Positions 43,801 through 52,700 of a stretch of DNA of 60,000 nucleotides are shown one piece after another. Positions within the stretch are counted from its first letter, which is position 1. Each line of letters starts with the position of its first letter. Source of the DNA: Liolophura sinensis (lineage: Eukaryota; Mollusca; Polyplacophora; Chitonida; Chitonidae); the NCBI RefSeq assembly GCF_032854445.1, contig NC_088295.1:83064644-83124643 (forward strand), written 5' to 3'. A program made the position numbers and the translations under genes. Under the pieces are notes generated by a model. That model made no database searches, was not told the DNA's origin, and was given only the letters and a program-made list of their open reading frames with translations.

Positions 43801-46674
43801 AGAGTATAAATTTGAATTTAAAAAAAAAATTAATTTGCAATAATACATGAGCACAAGCTTATGCTATTAATTTATATTTAAGCAATTTATCACGAATGTA
43901 TCATTGTTGGTGGAATGCATTGATAGGATGTACTGGGGTATCAATGTGTGAAGAAATGAACAGGTTACCTGAGGACCAGGAGGAGCTCCAGGAATAAGCT
44001 AGAGGAAGTGGGCAGATCAAACAATGTCATATAGATAGTTTCTCATATTACTGTAAGATGACATGAGGCCTGCATGTAGTGACAAGAGGTTTTCTTTGTT
44101 GTTTAATTTTTACCATGAGTTTGATAGAGGCTATGTATAGCTAATTTTGTAATAAGTTTAATAAATTATATTTAAGTTGACAAATGATTGGCTACAAACT
44201 ATTTCATGATAAGGTTATAAACTATATATAGTGTATAAAAAGTTTTAGCCGATTAGATTATGTGAATGTATAATGTTTCAGATTCACAACTATGCAGTAC
44301 ACTTACTCTTGTGTTTTCCTTCTCCTTTGAGCGAGCCGGCTATAGTATAAATACAAAATCACATGTGTATGCTTTAAAAAAATATTATAATATGTATAAA
44401 ATAAATTCACACGTGACTCTTTGTGCCATAACAGCACGCGTGTATGTTATACAAAACCCAACGCTCATGCTGTTAAAATCACAGAATTAACGATATGAAT
44501 ATGTTAGAATTTCATAAAATAAATTTTCATCGAGCTATATGTCTAGCGTTCAGTGACTACATTTATATAGATGACGTGCGTGCTTACCATGCGCAGACAT
44601 CCAGCGCTGGTAGTCTGCACTTCCGTGTGTCTTCCCTCCTTTCTTCATTTTGGCTTCGACAAGAGCTGGTTTCAGAAAGTTGTCATTTCACATTCAATCA
44701 TGGTGTAAGCATTCAAGCATGTGCTGATGAATTTGCCCATACAAACATTAGCTGTGCACAATGCAGTGCAATTTCCTTTAATGATTTTTGGCGCCGTGGA
44801 TATATTCACATTTTAAGCATTTTACTCAATCAGTAAGGCATGAGATGTATTCAAGCGGTGCAGTGCCCATGTCTTGGTGAAGTATTCTGGCGGTGCAGTG
44901 CATATCTCTTCGGGTATTCTGGCGGTGCAGTTCATATCTCTTGGGGAATACGGGCGGTGCAGTGCATATCTCTTCGTGTATTCTGGCAGTGCAGTGCATA
45001 TCTCTCCTGGTATATGTTCTGGTCGTAAAGTGCATATCCCATCAGTAATCTGGTGGTGCAGTGCGTATCTCTCAGTATGCCGTATCTCTTCAGATAATAT
45101 TCTGCTGATGGATACGTTGTCCAGGTGGTGTTCTAGTGGTGGATACGATGTCCCTTAAGGTGAGCTAGCCGGCTGGTGCATGCGGTATCCCTTCAGGTAT
45201 TCTGCCGGTGCATGTCGAGTCTGGGTATCCCGGTGGTGCAGTAAGTATCTTTTAATACCTATTATAGGTTATTCTGGTGGCACGATACGTGAGTCTTATG
45301 ATACATGCATGTATATCAGTTGATACTAACCAGGGAGTGAGGCCTCGTGTTTTGGGTAAATCTTTTAGGTATTAGAACGGGCCGTATAAAGCTTGCTGCC
45401 CCTTGTCAGGGTAAACACGTCTACAAAGATGTTTGGACAGTACACCCAATGGCCTATTGTGCTAACAAGTACATAATATATCCGTGTAAATACATACCAC
45501 TAAAGACAATGCGCAGTCAATTTATCAAGCTTTCCATCTTTTCCTTCTTTCAAGGTTTAACGGTATAAAGGAACTACCAATTTGGCTATATTTAATATAC
45601 TGTTATCAATGTTGATAAAACTTGTTAAAATATACCAAACAGTGTCGTTATTTTCATTTCTATGCGGTGTTGTTGTACTTCTGTGCTGTGCTATAGCTTC
45701 TTTCAGTTGGTAAAAAACTATGGCGTGGTAGAAAAAAAACATAGCAGAATGTGCTGTTGTTCTACTTTGGTGCTGCGTTTATCGCTTTCAGTTAGTGCAA
45801 CACTATGTGCTGGCCTAGCAGAAAATCCAAACAAAATGTGCCACTGTTTTACGTTTGTGCTGCATTTATCATTTTGAATTGGTGCATGTAGGTGCTGATG
45901 TGGTAGAAGAGTAATACAAGATGTGCTCCATGTTAACATATATGAAAAGTTTCAGTGCAACTATGTGCTTTACCGTGAACATGAAAAATAACGTTCGTGT
46001 TATAAACTTCAACTCTTCAACAATTTACTTTGATTTAGTTTCATTAGCTTCAGGATATATCTCTATATAATTCAGTCAGGTATATACATTTACAACAACG
46101 AAATACATTGTTTTAACTATTTACTCATTGTCAGAAATAGATAAAATCATAAGTAATGTATGGATTCATTTTGTTAAGTGTATCTGTGCCGTGCATACTT
46201 GCAACAATAAAATTGTATTTACCCCGCAGGTAGTCATTCTGGTCGCCATATTTAGCACTGGAGCCTAAAACGTTAACGGCTTGATTATAAATAGAACTAA
46301 AGGACAGGTTTATTTACAATAAGTTACACCTTATTATTGTATTTGCACTTAGCAATGTTTCGTTACCACTCATTATTAACTGTCAACGTAACTAGATATA
46401 TTTCTCTTATTGCCACTTTCGCCGCGATATGGCTGAAATATTAGCGATGTGGCGTTAACCCACGATCGTTCATTCATTCTTATTGTCATTTAGGTAAGGT
46501 TTGTGAACAGGAATATATTAAAAAGATATTTTTGAATTTATTTAAAATAGTGCAGTACCGGTAGCAAGTGCAGGTTACCTGAAAAGGAGTGATGCAACAT
46601 CCTCCCTTTGGCCAGCAAACTCTCTGTTTAAATTATATAGAATACACATAATATTTTCATGGACACAGCATTGG

Positions 46675-46716
<42 letters not shown>

Positions 46717-49700
46717 GTTATTATCATTATGTAATGTTCTATTAAATGTAAACTGTTACATTACGTTATAATCCACCCAACGTGAATTTATTTCGCACTG
46801 AAGTTGTGAGACATCAGTTTTTTCCTGCAGTTGAAGTACCCCGTGGTATGTTATTTTCCCATTAATGTTTGACCGAATTCTGTAATAGTGAGTCTATATT
46901 TCACTCACCCCTACTTTCACTGGAACCACCGTCGCCAAACGTAAAGTATCCTAAATTCATATTGTACAAAACAGACAGAATAATGTACAAGAGTAAATAA
47001 GAAATGTACACATATAAAACAAAAGGGATGTACATAGATATGTTATATTTCCTATGATACGACAGCATTGGAGTCTCCAGTAAACAACTGTTTATTGCAA
47101 TGAATTTAAAGTTCACATAAGACGCCCATTTTACCCCAAATAAAAACAGTTTCAAGTGCAGCGCGTTTATGACTACACTTAAAGTAATTCAAAAAGTTTA
47201 TCCATGTATGTCCATAGTTATACAACATATATTAGCCCTTAGGCAATATTTATTTTATTTATTTGATTTGCGTTTTGTTTGATTTCACTTATACGACCAT
47301 CCCCAGGTTGCTGCATTCCTTCCCATATACTGCCGCAGAGCAATCCAGCAGGAGCTGGACTTGAAATCACAGCGACCGCATTGTTCAGAAGCTCATTGTG
47401 CCGCACTGACAGGCTAAGCACCTTGAATTTTCCAAGGAGGCCCCGCCTAAACTAATAATGTCTACCAATAAATACTCAGCTATGCCTAATTGTATAAATG
47501 TCTTTAAATCTTATTTTCTCGTTGAGCCTTAGGAATCCACGAAAATGTTATGGACACCAATAAATTCCCTCAAAATGGGAATTTATACGGGAACCAGGGT
47601 GTTTGACAGATTAATGCACAAGTACGTCACAATAATGACGTACCGGTACATAATAAAACAAGATAATGAAAAAGGCAACGATCATCTGATGGACAACGAT
47701 AAATAAACAAGAAGCAATGATTCAAAGGATAGTGACATAAAATGGGCAACGCCCGTTTATAATGGGCAATGATAATGGGTAATGGTAATCTATGGGATAA
47801 CAATGATATAAACAGTTAACAATCACCTAAAAGATCACAATCCAACAGAAATTACACGCAGTTTTCAGATCAGAACACCACTATCGCTTTCCTATACAAG
47901 GGTCGTGTGTTTGTAAAGAACTATACTTGACCTTTGTCAGCACACACCTGTATGAACTGTTACAGTTAGTGTGTACCTTGCCCATCCAGTAGGCAAGAAA
48001 AGTATGAATCTAAAAGTTAAGAATTGGCCGTGCTGTACGTACCACGGAAATACCGAACAGTTTGGTTATTCCCTCCAACAGCTTAGTGAATACTGCAAAT
48101 TTAGATAGCTTAAAGGATGATCCAGCCTTAAAAACTGCCTAAATCTTTCGCACTAGACCTAATATACTTAACACGGACGACGAATGTGTTCTTACTATTC
48201 AATACCACGTGTTAAGGACCGACTATATTTTGCAGTCAATTTGTTGGATCATTGACTAGATAGGCCAGGAAGACATCTTTCGACAATATGATCATGCCGT
48301 TGACAAGATGAGCCAGGAGAAATATATCCTCCGACAACTTAAAGATTCGACAATAAAACTAGAAAATTAACTCACGCGTCTTAGACGAACTGCTTCTCGA
48401 ACCTGAAACAAATATATAGGATAGTTGTAGTACGTGTGATGATACAAAAAATACTGCATAGGCCAGGAGAAGCATATCCGATCATATCCGACGATATGAT
48501 CACGCTACTGACAAAATAAGACAGGGAGACATCTTCCAACAATATATGTTAATGCCACTGACTAGATAGGTCAGGAGAAACATCTTCTGACAATGTTATC
48601 ATACTAATCACTAGATAGGCAAAGAGAAACATCTTCCGACAATATGATCTTGCTGCTGACTATAGATAGGCAAGGAGAAATATCTTACGACAATTTGAAA
48701 ATTTAACAATAAAACTAGAAAATTAACTTACGCGTCTTGAACGAACTGCTTCTTGAAACTGAAACAAATATACAGGATGGTTGTAGTACTTGTAATGATA
48801 CAAAAAAATACTGCATTGGCCCGGGGAAGCATATCTGATCATATCCGACAATATGATCACGCTACTGACAAGCCAGGAAAACATCTTCCAGCAATATATG
48901 ATCATGCCACTCACTATATAGGTCAGGAGAAACATCTTCTAACAATGTTATCATGCTAATCACTAGATAGGTAAGGAGAAACATCTTCCGACAATATGTT
49001 CATGCCACTGACTATAGACATTTAAGAAGAAACATCTTCCAACAATATGTTCATGCCATTGACTATAGACATTTAAGGAGAAACATCTTCCGACAATATG
49101 TTCATGCAACTGACTAATAGGCCCGGAGTAAGACCTTCTGACAATATGATCATGCTACTGACTAGATAGGCCAGGAAGACATCTTTCGACAAGATGATCA
49201 TGCTACTGACTAATAGGCCAGGAGTAAGACCTTCTGACAATATGATCATGTTACTGACTAATAGGCCAGGAAGACATCTTCCGACAATATGATCATGCTA
49301 CTGACTAATAGGCCAGGAAGACATCTTCCGACAATATGATCATGCTACTGACTAATAGGCCAGGAAGACATCTTCCGACAATATGATCATGCAACTGACT
49401 AATAGGCCAGGAAGACATCTTCTGACAATATGATCATGCCACTGACTAATAGGCCCGGAGTAAGACCTTCTGACAATATGATCATGCTACTGACTAGATA
49501 GGCCAGGAAGACATCTTTCGACAAGATGATCATGCTACTGACTAATAGGCCAGGAGTAAGACCTTCTGACAATATGATCATGCTACTGACTAGATAGGCC
49601 AGGAAGACATCTTCCGACAATATGATCATGCTACTGACTAATAGGCCCGGAGTAAGACCTTCTGACAATATGATCATGCTACTGACTAGATAGGCCAGGA

Positions 49701-52700
49701 AGGCATCTTCTGACAATATGTCCTTATGACCAGATAATCAAGGATGAATATCTTACGACAATATGAAAATTGAACAATACAACTAGAAAATTAACTTACT
49801 CTTCTTGGAGATTTTCTTTGTCAAGTCTGAAACACAGAATGGTCATAATATGTGTAATATTCTCAAATACATTTAAACAAGATTCAAAACAATCACGTTG
49901 TGTGAAAGATATTTCAGATGTATTTTGTATCAGCAAGTGCTATACTCACGGTAACAACTTTAGAACGAATCATTTTTTAAAGCCCGGTTAAAACTGATTT
50001 CCCCTAGCGGTAAAATACAATCATTCAACTATTTTATACTTTAATGGATTTTGATTGTAATTAGAACATATATGTTTTTCTGACTGTTTAAGCCGGACTT
50101 GAAAAAAGTACTAACTATTCTATCCAAAAAAAATGTCGTTAAGTTAAATATACAGATTACAAAAACCATGTAGAGTTCTTCATATTATTGTAAAATATTA
50201 GTTAATTCATTCTGCGACAATACACATTACAAAATCTGTAAACGATCTCTCACCATACATGTAGGTAGAGTAAACTTACATGTGGATGAATTATATACAT
50301 TATTTATTTATTCATTTATTTGATATTTCAACAATATTTCACTTATACGACGGCGGGCAGCATTATGATGGGGGCAAACTGGGTACATTCCAGGGAAAAC
50401 CACGATCATCAGATTTCTTGCAGACCTTTCCATTTAAGGACGGATGGATAGCGAAGAGAGGGATATACATGTATAAGGATATATTATATTATTATAAATG
50501 GTCGAAAGCAAGTCGAGCGGCCACCAAGGATTCAAATCAATTACAGCTTATTACGATATAAACTACTATATCTATAGCTTGAATATTTTCTTGCTGTAAA
50601 AACAACATGACGAGTATATATACTATTTGTAAAGCCATGCGGTCTTCAAATTATACTAAAATTAACTCAGAGAACATGCCGTAGAACCACTGAAGCATTT
50701 CTTAATGTAACAAAAGGCATAAGGCACTGTCCATAAGTTTATTTACTGCATTTCTTTACAATCAAAGTCATTTTCTTTGTACATTTCAAACTTGTAATGG
50801 TCAGTATAGTTCAACAGATTGGGTTTCTATTGCGAACAATAAATTAAAGCTAACTATACCTACAGATTTCAAGTTTTAGAAATACAAGGATTTAGAAAAG
50901 GACCTGTGTAATGTTTCATTATGTTCCACATTTCCCTGCTTCTTGCCGTTATTCGGCGTAATGCATAAATATTTAGGCCTACTCGCTATTATAAAATTTT
51001 GAAGAGTTTGTAGATGTACAAGATTATTCATGAAGGCGTTATAGCAACGACATGAGCTTCATAAGTACTGCCAGAAGGTGAACATTCACTGAGACAAATG
51101 CCTATACAAAATGTTGCCGGTAAGGTTAATTAGTTAATTCACCATCACGCATCGACAACGGGACGTCTATGACTCCCACCAGAATAATCTTCGCACCCCT
51201 TACAGGTTTAATCTAAAGATGACCAACTGGTTTTAGGCATTTTTTTTTCAACAGTTCAAGAGGTAGTATATGCACTGTTGAAATCTTTTTTCATATACCT
51301 GGTGGTAATATCACGGAATGGAATTTTGTTGCCACTCTATTAACCTACAATGCAACGTAATGACCATTGGGCTTGCTATTATTTACAGGCTACTTACATG
51401 TGGCATCCGTGTCGGTCAGCAACATGGCCACGACCACGACTGCCACCAAGATCGGCACTATACGCGCCATCTTGAACACCTTCTTCCTTCAACGGCTACA
51501 ACAGATAAGATAATATACGTTATTTCATGAGTTAAGTCTCGAGAAAAGCATTATACAAGCTTAGTGAATATGTATATCACTGCATTTCCATCCACAAATG
51601 AGCTATAGTTATTTATCATTTATTTACGGTAAACGACGGCGGTCTCATTTTATATGAGTGGAGGCAGGGGTGCCTGAAAAGTACAACTGCCATTCACCAA
51701 GTGTCTGACAATCCTCTGGTTAAAAGTATTATTGACTCAAAGACGCAGAACTACTGAGAGCTGAATAGCTGTGGCGATAATTTATTTATAGTTTCACATA
51801 TATTTCATATATAAATTTGAATTTTGATTTCAACAATTATGTTTAGACAAACATATTAAAGTCTTGAAAACGTGTCATACAAGTATGTGTATTGTAATGG
51901 GGAAAAAGTATCCCAGTTTGGACTTTTTCAGTTAAAATCGTTTTGTGGCTTCGGCCCAAGAGCTAGAATTGCATTCCTATGTACATGTTATGTTGCAATT
52001 GGTACTTATTACCATTTAATTCGCGTCTTTGTGTGGTATTTATACTATCATTAAATAACACTGCACTGAATAAGTGTCGTTAATATATCTGCGATGAGGC
52101 CTGTGCAGTAATAAATCGGATAAATCCTGAAGTTAAAACATGACACAACAGTAGTGAGAAAACAAAAATAGTCTAAACCGTAAAACATCATTCAGCAACA
52201 TTTGAATCAATACCCATAGCTCACAGGAGTGATTGAGATACATTTTTTCGCTATAAACAACACATACAGGTCTATATATACCGGCACACGATTTGAATAC
52301 TGACTATGTTCACAGGCTTACAACATTCCCGGCGTCTTTCTGGTATCTTTAAAAACTGTTGACTGTTTCAGTTTGAATCAATCAGTCATAATTTCTTATA
52401 TACTTTGGTGGTTTGTTTTTGAACGTTGTTTTAGAAAGTTGTCTTACGATTGTTGAGTGATATGTAGCGTCCATTATAGTTGATGATCGATGCCTAGACA
52501 AGTAGAATTCACTTTTTCCCTGTATTACAAATTGATCTTAAAGTTTATTGGAAAATGGCGCAAACGTTTTCGAAAGGTATAACCTTAAGTGCCATTCCAA
52601 ATCTGAAATCCTGAAAATCTATACCTCTCAGTCTCAGTAAGATTTAACACAAGGCTCTAGTCGTTTAAGAATTGTTAAATTTACAAAATTTACCCCGGGG

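Noticed and set aside
49399-49716. 105-codon minus-strand frame with SGMIILSEDVFLAYL-type repeats in the gene's sense
   Set aside because: It is the translated 47-48 bp minisatellite (two units give a multiple of 3 in places). No splice sites link it to the mini-exons.
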